Origin: Phallus indusiatus | Lineage: Eukaryota; Basidiomycota; Agaricomycetes; Phallales; Phallaceae | Direction of reading: 5' to 3' | NCBI GenBank assembly: GCA_027605045.1 | Contig: JAQFWX010000011.1 | Location: 62,001 to 126,000, forward strand | Length of the DNA stretch: 64,000 nucleotides | Shown here: piece after piece, positions 46,664 through 59,402 of the stretch | How positions within the stretch are numbered: the stretch's first letter is position 1 | Layout of the letters: each line of letters starts with the position of its first letter | Position numbers and translations under genes: made by a program | Notes under the pieces: generated by a model | Seen by the model: only the letters and a program-made list of their open reading frames with translations | Databases searched by the model: none | What the model was told of the DNA's origin: nothing

Positions 46664-48593
46664 CGCACTGATGTTTAGCCTCCCCGAGAGTTATCCAAAG
46701 CGATACACCAACGTTGATCGTAAACTAATCAGATTTATTTATTGTATTCACTCTCAAGCCGGGTAGCACCTCTCTAAAAATATAAAATCGTACGTTATTG
46801 TAGATAACCCCGCTCTCCATTCAGGCCATTCTTAAGCCATCACAAATTTGGTCAGCTGAGTCGGTCAGTAAACAGAGTAAGGCCTTGTGAGGGCCGTAAT
46901 CCTTTCCCTACATTCCTTTTACGGACTGATATATCTTTCTTGCACAGCAATGAATTGAACAAAACAATGCCTACCTTGCTCATACAAAGCCCTTATCTGA
47001 GTGATACCCCAAGACAAATAATAAGGTGAACTTGGCCGTGGCTGTTTCTCCCTTCTACCACGGACCTGGCCATACTACGGCGACAAGTCATTATTTTTAC
47101 ACACAATGAACGCATTGTTCGGAACTTTCTTCTTCTCCTGTGTTACCCCTAATCGTATCACCTTTTCTATAAAAGAACCTGCTCATTTGAATTGGTTTCG
47201 GCACTTGAGCATTTGTTTGTCTCTCTCTCAACTTTCATTTCAGCTATCGACACACTGAGGTTCCGTAAATGGGTCCACAATTTTTTTAGTCTCCGATATA
47301 GTTGACAGCTTTTTGTAACAGAATTTTCCGATTTCTTTTAGTCAGTATCAATGGCCACACAAAGCACTTCGATCCCGAGCATGAAGTCCGCGTCATACCC
47401 ATCTCCAATCTCGGTTCCTGCCGCGCGTTTGAGGGGAGGAAGAGAAAGTGAATCAAGCTGTCATGTACGTACATGATTGTTCCTGTTCTCAGCAGGGACT
47501 ATATCATCTCCAAATCACCCAAATTTCTGGTATTTAGGAATATTGCACTTCATGCGTGAGTTCATGCCCGGGTTACAAGTCATGCGAGGTATGTGTTTTT
47601 TCTGTCATGCGCTTATGGATAATTTGTTTACAAGACGTAGGGCTTCTGTAACAGTACGTTCTTTTTTTTCTCAGTAAAGTCCAGACACACAATACTCACT
47701 GCTGATAATGAACAGTCATCGTGGTTGTCATCTGCTTCCCTTGCGACGCGTTTTACAAGTGCAAAGATTCCAGTTAAACTGGCACTGTGATACCCTCCTT
47801 ATACCAACCTATTCAACCCCAGTTTCTGTATGTCTAGTATATTACCTGACGTTCTCTATTATGTATGCCTTTTTAAATATGTTCGACTCTGGAAGTGGAG
47901 TACGAAAGTGAGATAAGATAAGATGCTATCAGCCGTGAGAGATTTTTCCTTGATTGTCAAGCAAAGCCCAATCGCGTTCGGCTAGGTACATTTCTGGTAC
48001 ATAACCAGACAAGAATAAGTATCTTAGATATTAATTAGTACTAAGGGTATTATGTGTTTTTCAGTCCAGGATCAACTAATAGTTCAAACAGTCACTAGAA
48101 GTACTAATGCGGGCATTCACGCAAGACCATGACCATTCGCCAAGAGCTTTACATTTTCCTGGCGAATCAACGTCTAGTATTCTAGGACTCAGAAATATCT
48201 GTCGAACAACATCCCAAATTAGTCAATGACGAACGCAGATGACGACTTGGAAGTTGAAAGCAATGATGTGCTTTCAGTATCCGTGTTTGATACTCATCGC
48301 TATTCTTGTATGGGATGGGAAGAGTTATGTATATGCGCCGGATTTAGAGACTCAAGAAAAGAAGAGATTGAAGGTGCGAGCGGTAACAGCAGTGGAGGGA
48401 CCAGGAAGAAATTACGGGGAAGAAGAAAGGGAAGAGTAGAAAGATAGCTTCTGACTATTTGCCAAAATCAAATGCCGAGTGTTCGCGTATAAGCACACGT
48501 AATTAGCTTTTGCACAATCGAGTGTTAAATTGTCAGTTGAAAAAAAAAACAAACTTTACGTTATACAGGACAAAGCAGATATAATCTCAATTC
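46664..48593. other. Intergenic, nothing recognised
   Basis: No supportable gene. A plus-strand frame at 48226-48447 ends in a Lys/Arg/Gly-rich run and looks fortuitous. No repeats or element ends were noticed. Confidence 0.4.
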
Positions 48594-50022
48594 TCATAGT
48601 TTCGCACCACCACCCACAGATTTGATTCCATAACCCAATCTCGGGAAATGGACTCGAACAGACTTTGCATCATTCTCAGAGTTAACTTCAATGACAATCT
48701 CCGTCTTGCTTAGAGCAATGAGTTTCCCCTGCGTATCGACGTCCGATCCTGATTGTTTCGTTGATATCAAGTTAAATGCCGAGGAACACCACAAAAAAGA
48801 AACATACCGGTATCATCAGGATATACAGCAATTTCCATTCCACGCCTAAGACCTAATCTCTTCGCTTCGACATCATCAAATCCAACACAAGTCAAATCCT
48901 CGTAACTGGAGGATAAAATCTCTTTGGCAGCGTCTTCAGCTGAAATCTTTGATAAAAGCGACGCAGATCGTTTGGATTTTAAGATATTGTCGAGACGATC
49001 AAGCCACTGGATTTGAAATCATCAAGTGTAAGACATAAAGGTAGGCATAGAAAGATTTCAGAGACTTACGGATACGACATATGGGAATTGTGCTGAATCG
49101 AACACGGGTCGAGTTTTTCGGAATGATCGCACCCAGGTTAGGGGGAAGTGCATTCCCACGTCTGTAAAACTAGGTGCTACAGTTTCCAAAATCCACTCCC
49201 TGCCGTCTGATAATTGCTCATTCATAAGTTCCTGTAGGTTGATATAAATTCATTGAACTACTACAATGTCCTGAAAAATAGTTTTCCCTTACCAGATGGG
49301 AAGAAAGTTCACTATGACTAATTTCAACCTGAGCTTCCAACTCGTCGAAATCGACGGGACGACCTATAACCTTGAAATATCTCCATAAGCAGAATAATAA
49401 CATGCGCGTCATATGAACATTACTTTAACTCTATCCTCTTGTAAAGCCTTTGGAGTCTTCTTCCACGGCATAACCTTAAACCCGAGATGGAACAACCCGC
49501 GGTCCACATAATACTGAATAAAAGCTTTTTGTAAACCTGTACCGGGAGAACCACCATCTTTGCGTGCAGGGAATAAAGTATCTTCGGGGAATCGTCGTTC
49601 CAAAACATTCACGAGTAGTGATGTATCGACATACAGATCCCGTCCTAGTGCTAGAACTGGAACACGTCTGTATGGTACGCCGAGGAGATTGAGCAGTTGC
49701 GGTCGTGGAGGATATAGCGGGACCTAGTAAAATAGCCTTTTGAATGTGATGTAGCTTGTGCTTCTCGAGTCAAACTTACATCAACCTATTGAAAGAATCG
49801 TAGAGACGTGTCAGATGTTTATAGTTTGATGTAGAGGAATATAGCACACGCACACGTCTAGATTTAAGATTTTTAAGCAGCAGCATAGTTTCCAATTTAG
49901 CTGCGAATGGCGACCCATCATCTGAAACCAAAAATCAAAATCATAAGTTAGTACAGCTGCAGAGTCAAGCTATGATGACAGTATGCAGTCGTACATCCGT
50001 AATAGATAGGCTGAACTGGCAT
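48594..50022 (-). CDS. Glutathione S-transferase-domain protein (GST_N_3)
   Basis: Eight exons (49995-50022, 49854-49921, 49780-49785, 49424-49723, 49293-49370, 49070-49231, 48808-49006, 48594-48748) join to 331 residues. The N-terminal thioredoxin-like fold shows PIYYGYDGSPFAAKLETM, VPLYPPRPQLLNLLGVPYRR, VPVLALGRDLYVDTSLLVN and RRFPEDTLFP. The middle is helical (FIQYYVDRGLFHLGFK; WVRSFRKTRPVFDS), and the last 90 residues form a separate beta-rich part ending GYGIKSVGGGAKL. Basidiomycetes carry many such GST_N_3 proteins with an extra C-terminal domain. The Ser in YDGSPF is the position of the usual catalytic Ser/Cys. Detoxification is plausible, but the substrate is unknown. Exon 3 is only six bases (GTTGAT, Val-Asp). 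Confidence 0.88.
49780..49785 (-). other. 6-nt micro-exon of the GST-domain gene
   Basis: The six bases GTTGAT lie between caatag and gtaagt. With them the protein reads KSRRVDVPLYPPRPQ. Without them the frame also holds, so the exon could be skipped to remove exactly two residues. Confidence 0.6.
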
Positions 50023-50305
50023 AGTTGAGTAATGACTTTGCCAGGGGTTTCGGAACGAGAACCTGAACGCTTTGCTGAACAGTATCGTGGTGAAAGAAAG
50101 AAGTCAACTAGTGTCAACTCTCAGTTTGATCCTGGTCGTGGAACATTTTTGAATTCATACCCGGGTTTCGCTGACTTTAAATTGCCGGTATCGGAATCCG
50201 ATTGATCATTACAACAATTACATATGTACTATGTATACATAAGGCACTACACTAACGATTATAACACGGATAATTATAAAAAAACTAATCTAAACTCAAA
50301 ACTTT
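50023..50305. other. Short int. region between GST and deaminase-like genes
   Basis: The GST-gene promoter and the 3' flank of the next minus-strand gene. Nothing else is seen. Confidence 0.4.
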
Positions 50306-51653
50306 TCAGAGCGCTGTCCGTATAGTATAGTGTCCGCACATCACAGAAGGATCCATATCTACGAAACAGCGTGGTAAAATCACGGAAATCCACTCTTCGC
50401 ACTCACTGCAACAAGGGTGGGACAGACCGATGTAACTCAAGGCGGGAGGCGCAGACGCGTAAATACGGTCGTATTCAAGATATTCGATTAAAGCACGAGG
50501 TGCATGTGCATGGGAGGCTTTGAATTTGGATTTCGATGTAGGCTTGGAACAGTGAGATGCCAGGCGCGAGTTGCTGTTGCTATCACAATCGCTGACAACG
50601 GTGGCATCAAGTCCTTTTTTGTCCAAAGAGATTGGACTTGGACTTGGACTTGGGCGCCATGAAGGACGATCCAATGGGACAAGGATAATATCAAGATGTG
50701 ATGCAAAAATCTTCTGAGAGGGGAGCATTGCGAAGTAGAAAATCAAATTGATGGCCCGATGTAATGCTGTTAGATTTTCGATCGCTTGGCGTATAGGAGG
50801 TGGAGCTGCGGAGGGTAACAGCAAAAGGTGGAATGCGATGAGCTTAGGAACGTAACGGTTACGAGAAACGAACAGGCGAACAAGCTAGCTTACAGTGATA
50901 GTCGCATAGTTCAGCCCATAGTTCACAAAAGGACTTGACTGAACACACTTCGCTTGACAGCGATGTAAGCTCGTTCATCCACAATGCAAACCCTTTCCAG
51001 CGATCCTCCGTTATGTCTTCCAAACGGCTGCCTGTGCTTTGCGATTTGAAAAAGTGCTGGCATTGCTCTACGCAGGTGAAGATTTTGGCTAGCTTGTCCA
51101 TGGTGGATTGACGACCGAGTGAGCTGGGTCTCTTTGTATCCTGATGGAGTAGAACTCGTTCTCCCCACTGTTCAAATATTTGCTTGAAAGTGACGTCGTA
51201 GCACATGGTGTAGACTTCTCGGACGATTCGGGGGTAATGCTTCTCGATAGTACTCTCCAGGGCTTTACCATTTGGACAAGAGATGGCTCGGAGAATACGC
51301 CATATGCGATGGAATGACTGAACATGGTTTTCGGCAATACCATTGGCCGCAATAACGAGATGAACGCGATTCCCAGAAGGACTGATTCGGAAAGCAGTAG
51401 CCACTCGTTCGAATGCTCCTCCATCCTTTTGTGATTCTTTCCCTTTGCAATAACCAGGAGCGATCATATACATAATCAGCTCAGCAAAGGCATCCAATAC
51501 GAGGTGTTTCGAAGTCCCGAGACGAGCGCGAGCCCTTTGGGAGTTGACCATTGCAGGCAGGTTGAGTCTGCGCTTCCTGGGCGATGGGCGAAATGATTGG
51601 TCTTCTTTTATGGTGGGCAAGGGTTTGAAAAGCCTCGCTGGTACTGAAGTCAT
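50306..51653 (-). CDS. OTT_1508-like deaminase-fold protein, probably inactive
   Basis: Exons 50894-51653 and 50306-50805 join to 419 residues. The first 250 residues are helical and unrecognised (DAFAELIMYMIAPGYC, IVREVYTMCYDVTFKQIF). The C-terminal part has the outline of the fungal OTT_1508-like deaminase family: a His-Ala motif starting HAPRALIEYLEY, then YIGLSHPCCSECEEWI, where S-x-x-C-x-x-C of active members (zinc ligands) is matched by C-S-E-C. In active members the His is followed by Ala-Glu, and the Glu is the proton shuttle. Here the third residue is Pro (HAP). If the alignment is right, zinc binding remains but catalysis does not. The assignment is by motif memory, so the family call is moderate. 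Confidence 0.6.
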
Positions 51654-53368
51654 AGTCAGGGTGAGCTGGATAATGGTCAGAAACGAGGACGGAAATAAAG
51701 GAAGAATGTAAGAAAGGAAGACGTAAAGAAAGGCATTACCATTCTTTGTTGTTGTTGTTGTTATTGGGAGACAAAGAGAGCAGCTTGGTCCGCAGTTGAG
51801 TAGCCTATTTAATAAGGGATATATGTATTTTGAAGTTTAAGGGGCGTCAAAGGTTCAATAGATCATTTTAGGAGTTGAAGAGCGCGACCTGGATTAGGAG
51901 GGGCATTTGATTGAACGGAAGCAAACTCGGATCGTGGCTCTGCATGTCGGTACGTAAGTAAAATATTGGCATGCTTAGTTAGTAGTCATCTGTAGTCATA
52001 CTCACAGCCTTGTACTTTTTTTGGGAAAAGATACGCTAATGCGGTATTGATCCACATTGCCGAAGTACCGCTATAGGTGCTAGAGACTGTTATAGGCTTT
52101 CACAAAAATTAACATGTGCCATTTGAGCTGTCGCCGCAGTACTTACAAATGATGCGTGTATATTGACGTGATGCCATTGCTACATAAGCTGTGTGCTTCG
52201 AAGGCTTCTCCATTGAGTGTGGAATCATCATTGAAAATTAGTGAGATACGTTGCAACGGGGGGGAGACGCAAGCGACTTCATGGCATCACCACGGTTGTC
52301 AGTCAATGACACCTCCGATACCTTGGCGGTACTGCTAGCAGCTCGCGAGATGGGCATGCCACGATGAGCCGTCCGTAAATGCGAAGTCTGAAATTTGAAT
52401 GAGAAAGTGGAGGCAAGTGTGACATGTGACAAGCTGTGACTTTGAGTGAGTCGGCTTCAAGCCAATTGGAATAAACACTTCAGGTCTTCTTTATGAATTT
52501 GTGAGTGTATCATTTAGCATTAAAAATGTGCATCGGACTCTTTCTCCAAGCTGCCATCATCGTACAGAACACGAAAGACCCGACCCCGGAATCTTTTAAA
52601 AAAAGACGACCATTGACACGGCAAGAATGGTCGCACCAAAGACTAACCTGTAGCTGTGAATTCACTTGTTGCAATGAGTCAAACTCAATCGATAATATCC
52701 CGGAGATCGAAGATATACAACATCGTACTGACGTTGTCAACTGGTCCGTAATTACTACTAATTACCCGCTACTAAGGTTTTAGGTATCATGGCTCCGAGA
52801 CCTCTTAGACTCGGATGGCTCGGGGTATGGAAACCGAATTCAACCACAGTACCTCGAGTCAATTCGGGTGTCATTTCACTGTCGAAAAATATCATCTGGG
52901 GACGAAGCATATTGATGTAAAGTAGTGTAAGCTCAAAGAACGGTCACTCTACGAGTATCTTTGAGTGACAAAGGCTCAAGAGAGGTGAGAATCATTGTTG
53001 TTATCATTTTGAACGCCCACATGACGTCGATTTGGATACGTCAAGTTGGTTAAATGTGATATAAACGGCACAAAGATTCATTACTTTTGACCTATTCTAG
53101 TTTGGACTCGAATGGCAGTACACAGCCGGGAACTTAGGTACTTGAAAATTTCTTGTTTGTCCATAAAACAATTACTGACGTGTTTTGAGGGAAAAATAGA
53201 TCCGTAAGTGTTTTATATCTGCCGTATGTAATGAACCACTTATGATCAACGATTTACCCGCCTCCTTTTCAGATTACCTCATCTTACATCGATCCTATAA
53301 TAAATATTTTCTAGCAAAAACTTACTCAGGGCCCAAGCTGAACTTGATCGTTGTAGTCAACTAGCGTC
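51654..53368. other. Intergenic, nothing recognised
   Basis: A gtt-type microsatellite stands near 51748-51762 in the leader of the minus-strand gene. Frames elsewhere are short and unsupported. Confidence 0.4.
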
Positions 53369-54659
53369 ATGGACATCTTGGCCGCAATATCTCGCCAATT
53401 GAGCCTGACCCCTTCGACATCGTTGACCGGAAGGGAAAAATCTATAATGACCGACTCTGCTGCATCATGTGCGCAGTGCGCACTCAACGAATTTGACATT
53501 TTTTTCCATCATTTTGGAACACAACTCGAAGATGCCAAGTCGGTAGAACTTTTTAAAACGGAAATAACTGCTCTAGTTAGTATCGTGGCGGATTATTCAA
53601 GTTTTGTGATGGCAACCGAACCATTTTACTACAGATCTTGCGCATTTGGCTTGCTTCGTATGCTCAAAGAATAACGCCATGCATTGTAGGGGCAGTCCGT
53701 GACTGCGTCGATTATGCCCGGAAGCGAACAAATTTTCCTGTTGATCCGCTCATTCAGCTCTATGACTTTAAATTTGAAGACAAGTCTTTGCCAGCGTGGA
53801 TAATTCTCCATTCATTATCAGACGACCCGTCTCGGGTTGGCTCGCGACACCAGCTACTCCAATTATTTTTGGACGAGCTTCCTTTGACTACAGCCATCCG
53901 AGACGACATGTACTTAGCCTGCGGCGCCACGGGTTATAATAACTTCTTCAACCGTATTCGCACGGCGAGCTTGAGAGAGCTTCAGACCACGATTCATACG
54001 AGGTTAATGGAATTAGGACGTAACCTCAGGCAGCCTTCTGGTTTTGTGGAAACCACAATGGTGACTTCCACTTCGTCTGGGTTTAAGCTGAAGTGGTTTG
54101 TCCCTGACATGGCACAAAGATTGCGATCGGGCCTTGCCATTGGTACAGAATTTGTGGTAAAAGGTATCTGAATTTTCCTAGTATTACCCGTGATCAATCC
54201 ATAAGTCTTAGTAATCTTCTGCAGGTCGGGTCTGGGGTTTGTACATCCAAAGTTATGATGGCGACATCGAACGATGGAAGGTTATCCTATGTGTCGTGAA
54301 ACCTTTTTATCTTAACCACGAAGCAAGCGATATTTCCATTCTTTTGGACATTTCGCGTTTCGACAAAAGAAAGGCATTCAAATATGGGTCAAGATTAGTT
54401 CGCCTATACACGAGCTTCGTAGAAACATTAGATCTTCCTGTTCAGGGAGAAATGCCAAAAACCCAACACGCTCTAGGGTTCCGCATTAATATGGTAAAAG
54501 ATGCCCGGTTTGTCATCATGATTTGAATTTAATGAAAGCAATCTATTGATTGACTACTATTATAGTTCGAGGTGCATCACCAGAGATGGAGGCTGTTATT
54601 TGACGCTTACCCTGACACACAAGCCGCTCTCAGGCTGGAAAGGTGCAATAAGAATATGA
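53369..54659 (+). CDS. Orphan family, copy D (complete)
   Basis: Four exons (53369-53575, 53635-54163, 54225-54507, 54566-54659) join to 370 residues. This is the best-preserved copy. Exon 1 starts MDILAAISRQLSLTP and contains NEFDIFFHHFGTQLEDAKSV. The conserved blocks follow: IWLASYAQRITPCIVGAVRD, LPAWIILHSLSDDPS, RHQLLQLFLDELP, DMYLACGATGYNNFFNRIR, LKWFVPDMAQRLRSGLAIG, WGLYIQSYDGD, and C-terminal RCITRDGGCYLTLTL. Intron positions and phases match copies A and B. No known domain, signal peptide or membrane segment is visible. The WFVPDM and CYLT motifs are invariant among the intact copies. It lies about 49 kb from the other copies, so the family is dispersed as well as tandem. Function is unknown. 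Confidence 0.75.
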
Positions 54660-56046
54660 ACCTATTACATAATTTTAATTGATTTTCTCCATATTATCTC
54701 TCTCATGTATATATATTGCGCCGGCATCCTGGTCATTAATACGTATGTGCCATGATTACTTGCTAAACAGCTTCTCTTGATCTAAGGAAGGAAATTATTC
54801 TTCGTCTCTGACGTTCAAGCGTTCAATAATAGGACCAATACCGAAATTGTACCGACATATGGTAAATGTGAGATCACGATGTCGAACACGGTTATGTACA
54901 AGCACTTGATGCCCTTTACTTCACACCATTTGAATGCTTCTGCATTTGTGGATGATTGTCAATATATGCTTTAATAAACGAATAAAACCTTATCTCTCAG
55001 TGAGAAAAACTGAAAAGCTCGAGTCGGACTCGAAGACTCGAGATATGAATAATGAGGAGCTACTTAGGCCGAAACATACGAAACGCTACGTGTACGCTTT
55101 TTTTCTGGTGTTTGTACCATGAACATACCTGTTCCGTTGAAGATTATACTATGTATGTTACCTTTCTTTGATTGTCGCGAATGTCGAACCAGTAAAAGAA
55201 AAGAAACCCCGCGCGAGAAGCATGGGGATGTTGAAAGTGGGGGAAGGCCTCACGGTAGTATCACCGGAACGGTACTGCAGTGGGTCCTAGTCAGTCTTCA
55301 AAAAAAAACCTACATTTTTTTTCATGCTGAACCCCAAAATATTAAGCTTCCCATGGTATGTATTCATATATGCTATCAAAACACAACATTTACCATGGCG
55401 TACACGCCCTCCAAAAAGACAAACACTAACTAAACAAGTCGTTACTAGTAAACCGTTTGGCTTGAAACCAACACGGATAACGCTGCTACGGGTTCAAATG
55501 CTCAATCAAAAGCAGTAGGCCAACAAGTTTTGGCAGACATCGTGACGAAAAGTGTTGGAAGTCAGCTTATACTTCGACGAGTCTATGAAGACTTAATGTC
55601 TGAGTAGTAGCGACTCAGAGATCTCTAGATAAGAGGCGTACGGTAGTATAACCTGATGAGGAGAAGTGTAACTACAGGTTGAATACTATATACTATCTGA
55701 TATGGTCCGTGCATAAGGAAGTTACTATGCGGGATATCTAATATCAGTACTGATCTTAATCAGACCTAAAGAAAAAGTATAACTAAATATAACGAGTCAT
55801 GTGAGATTACCCACATAATTCCAACAAAAAGCACCTCAAGCAATCCAATCAAACCGCCCGGGCGCGGAGTTGAACACCGAAACAAACTAGCTTGTATAAG
55901 AAATATATGAAAATTTGTAGGTACATATATGCGCAAGATTGACGCGAGGTTTCGCAGACCTTGTCTCAAGACTGTGAGGTATTTAGTCACATTCATAGAT
56001 ATAACAGATTCTAGATAGCATTTGCGAACCAGCGAGAGCGCCGGAT
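54660..56046. other. Intergenic, nothing recognised
   Basis: No gene supported. Several short plus-strand frames (54934-55518) lack any coding signal. Confidence 0.4.
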
Positions 56047-57854
56047 TCACCAAAAATAATTGGCACTAGTCGCGTTTGAAAACCCAACCTCCTCATCATG
56101 AGCTGTCCTAGAATTAACGTGATTATCTGAATCCTGTAGGAGACCTTGTTCGCCAAACTCTGCTATGCAGGTTTCGTGAACGTATAGTAATACACTATGC
56201 GCGCCTTGAGCGTTGAACGTTATTTTTGGAAGCTCCACAGTGTCGATCTGGCGTGCATTGCGTCGCCGAAGATCTAATGTGAATTGACAAATAAGGACGA
56301 CGGACATTCTGCGTCGGAAAATTCAGTTAGCCAGGTTTGTGGTATGACGAGAGTCTGAGCGGCTTACGATTGTTGGAAAAAGGAGATGTCGTCTGAAATT
56401 TCACCCTGGAATGCACTATCATTGCAAAATTTGGCAACATTTATATTTTGGTATGCATACCGGAGCCACCTAACAACGATAAAAAACAGTCAGGTTGTCT
56501 AACCATTTCATATGAGAAAAAGAACCTACTACCACAACTACGGCAGCCGCTGATGTCATGAGAAGAACAAAGCTTCAAAGGATTGTCGGTAAACTTGAAA
56601 TCTGAGGAAACATGCAGTGCATATAACTTGCCAGAATCTTAAAAGACCTTGTGAAGGAATTGCACTCAAATAGAAGTCTTAATCCAATAATTGAATGCGT
56701 ACCTTGGAAGAGTAGCGTCATACCAATACCAGGCCCTTCATTACGCAGATGAGTTATCCTTCTCAATTTCCATACACCCCAAAGTTTTACAATAATGGCG
56801 ATGAATACAAAAAGATCCGCAACAGCTGCAGAGATAGCTTGAGCTGATTTTAGTAGTTTGAAGGAAGCTACCAGCATATCAGTCTATCTATAGATGTCGC
56901 CTACGGGTGTTTGGAAGCCTCACAGCTAACAATTTCGTTAATGATGTTCAGCGGACTCGCCAATGAAACAAGAGATTACCTAAATTCAACAGTTTCTGTG
57001 CATCCGGGATACGCGGCTGAAACTGAATAACCAGAAGTTAGTATTGTGTACAGAATATCACTTTGGAAGAGGCATACGGTAAATTACAACAACTAGACTG
57101 GCGACAACAGGGAGATTTAATCCCGCAGCGACCCATAGATTTCCAGGATAGAGAGCGTATGCCCGAGCGATCAGCAAGCCTATTAATGCTTAATCAGTCT
57201 GTAGGGGGATTTCGAATGAGGGGTTTAACCTTGGATTCCAATGTAAGGGAGTATTGACATAACGCTGTACACCTCATCCAGAATAGTGCAGACCCTGATC
57301 AGGGTAACTAATATTATTCAAATAAAACTGTATATATGCGATGCGCACCTCTCAGACTGCTATTTAAGTAATCAGATTTACTGTTAAAATAATAAGAGAA
57401 ACAGACGGACCGTATTGGCTGCCGGTAAAAGACCTATCAAAATGACAAGACTCTGACCCGCAAGGGCCGGGTATCTGGCAAGATAATAGAGGAATGCGGG
57501 AAGACTAAAGCGGCCCAGCCAAATGTGCTCGATCTCGTCTCCCAAATTCAGAATTGTACTGTATAATAAGATCGCTGTGGGGTAAGTCAGCGCGTTTGGC
57601 GAAATGAGCATTATATGAACTGTTTTATCAGTTACCAATGTTGCAGAACAGTATATAGGTCCCCACGTAACTACTCGGCTTTTGGTCAGGAAAAATGTAC
57701 CATCTTTTGAAACATTGACTAACCCTTGATATAATGCTGAGATATCCGCTGGCGACAGTGCTTCTGTACTGGTTCCGTTGCTCAATGTGGAGTTATCCAT
57801 TTTTGAGAGGTCAAGGAAAAATGGCACAAGCAACCATATCCCAATAACCTTCAT
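56047..57854 (-). CDS. DUF6533 multi-pass membrane protein, possibly damaged
   Basis: The first exon region (upper end 57854) holds the DUF6533 signature: TYPTAILLYSTILNLGDEIEHIW followed by LPAFLYYLARYPALAGQSL. Downstream pieces match the rest of the family: LVTLIRVCTILDEVY, LIARAYALYPGNLWVAAGL, a Cys-containing loop AYPGCTETVEF, SFKLLKSAQAISAAVADLFV with FIAIIVKLWGV, and the terminal helix with SVVLICQFTLDLRRRN and a polar tail to the stop at 56047. That is about seven membrane segments. Exons could not all be joined in phase. A TGA interrupts the frame before IILVTLIRV near 57325, so the gene may be a pseudogene or have an intron I misplaced. The function of DUF6533 proteins is unknown; most are predicted plasma-membrane proteins expanded in mushrooms. 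Confidence 0.55.
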
Positions 57855-58592
57855 GGCTTATAAGTTATAAGCAATTAACTAGCATAGCTCGCTACGTTAC
57901 TCCAGAGGAAACGTCCATCAAGGATCACGAGAGACTCATATCACATTATCTGACATCAATCATAGAAAAACGTGAGAGTGTCTTTTATATTCTAATATTC
58001 ATCAGCTTGATATCAAAGAACGAGATTCACATACAGATGGCGACCAGTAGTTCGTCGGACCTCGAGTTAATCATGCGTCATGCGACGGGAATTTAAGGAT
58101 TGCCTTTAGTCGCTCAGAGATTCCAGAAACCAGTCTTTTGCGCGAAACGATCATTCCAGAAATAACCACGAACTGACATTCGCAAAACGGTCTGAAGCCG
58201 TCGCGTACGGTTTCACTTCCACATTTTGACCGTTTGTATACTGCCTTTATTAAGATGACCATGGAGTGTGATGCAAAATCTCCCGTGCCCATCACACAAA
58301 TACGAAATGATTGGAGTGCATTTCAGATGGGTTTGAGAATGACACTGATAGTTGTAAACCTGACAGATAGTCACACTAGGCACTTATTATACGTTCACCT
58401 ATGTTCGTACCATCGCAGTGGTGAGAAAAACACTAACCTTCCAATATTTTCGTCCTGAAATTTAACTAGGTTACGTTCATCTTTAAGAAAAATAAGAGTC
58501 ATCGCTATTGATGCAGAGGTAAATGTAGAAGAACAAGGTTTTGGGGGTTTACAAAGATCCATTACGTAATCCAGATCCTTCTGCGTCCTGTG
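57855..58592. other. Intergenic, possible minus-strand relic
   Basis: Minus-strand frames at 58071-58295 (ends ISERLKAILKFPSHDA) and 58395-58640 suggest remains of another small membrane protein, but no intact model or signature was found. Confidence 0.3.
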
Positions 58593-59402
58593 ATGCGCGA
58601 CGCTATCCTTCGTCAAGCTGTATCCCTTGTCAGAGAACATGGGTTCACGCGTAAGGCGTTGTCCTTAGCTCCAGTTAATCTTTCAGATAACCCAAACAAT
58701 GGGCCGTTATCTGAAATAACGATTACCGCTTTATTTGGCCGAGGTGACGATGCGCGAAGGACGTTGGTCAATGCATGGCTGGACGAAGGGCTTGTCGAGA
58801 TGGGGAAACGTCATGAGGAACAAAAAGAAGCCAACCCTATACGCGCTGCTTTAAGGAGACGTTTGAGTTGGAACGAACCTGTGCTGGAACTTCTCCCTGA
58901 GGTAAGGCTCATTCAATAGATGTACCACAGTAGTCAATGTACCGACTTTAGGCATTTGCTTTGCTAGCTACGGAGGGAACAAACCTGGTCCCCGTGATGC
59001 ATATTACACCTGCTCTTTCGCACGTCGGTCGAGTGGCCCATGAAGCATGCAAGTTGTCTGGTGATACTTCTGTTGGTGTAAGCCTTGACCAAGTCTGTTA
59101 GACTTTTCTTGAAATATTCCTTTAGACATATTGGTATGCAAATCGAGCTTCACTTGCTATGGCATATGGCGCAGCCGGTAAGCGACCGACCGACCCCATT
59201 ATCGTAAAAATGGACGTATTCACAACTCTTACCCGCAATAGAATTGCACCAGCTTACTTCACCGAGAACTGCTTTCCAATTCCTTGACACGCTACTAGAA
59301 TCTCGATCGCAAACACATCAAGCACTGTCGGATACCGCTCAGTTTGGGGATTATATATACCGAAGCTTAAGAGGAATTGGAAGAAGCCAAGGATTGATAT
59401 AA
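58593..59402 (+). CDS. COQ9: Ubiquinone biosynthesis protein COQ9
   Basis: Exons 58593-58901, 58952-59077, 59126-59177 and 59242-59402 join to 215 residues. ATG 58593 starts MRDAILRQAVSLVREHGFTR, the usual TetR-like first helices (R..IL..A...V..HGF). Later marks are ALFGRGDDARRTLVNAWL, AHEACKLSGDTSVGTYWYANRASLAMAY formed over two introns, and TAFQFLDTLLESR. COQ9 binds lipid and presents precursors to COQ7 in the matrix-side CoQ synthome. An ordinary cleavable presequence is not obvious from this start, so an upstream in-frame start or exon may exist. The last 15 residues (GDYIYRSLRGIGRSQ) are typical of fungal forms. Confidence 0.88.
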
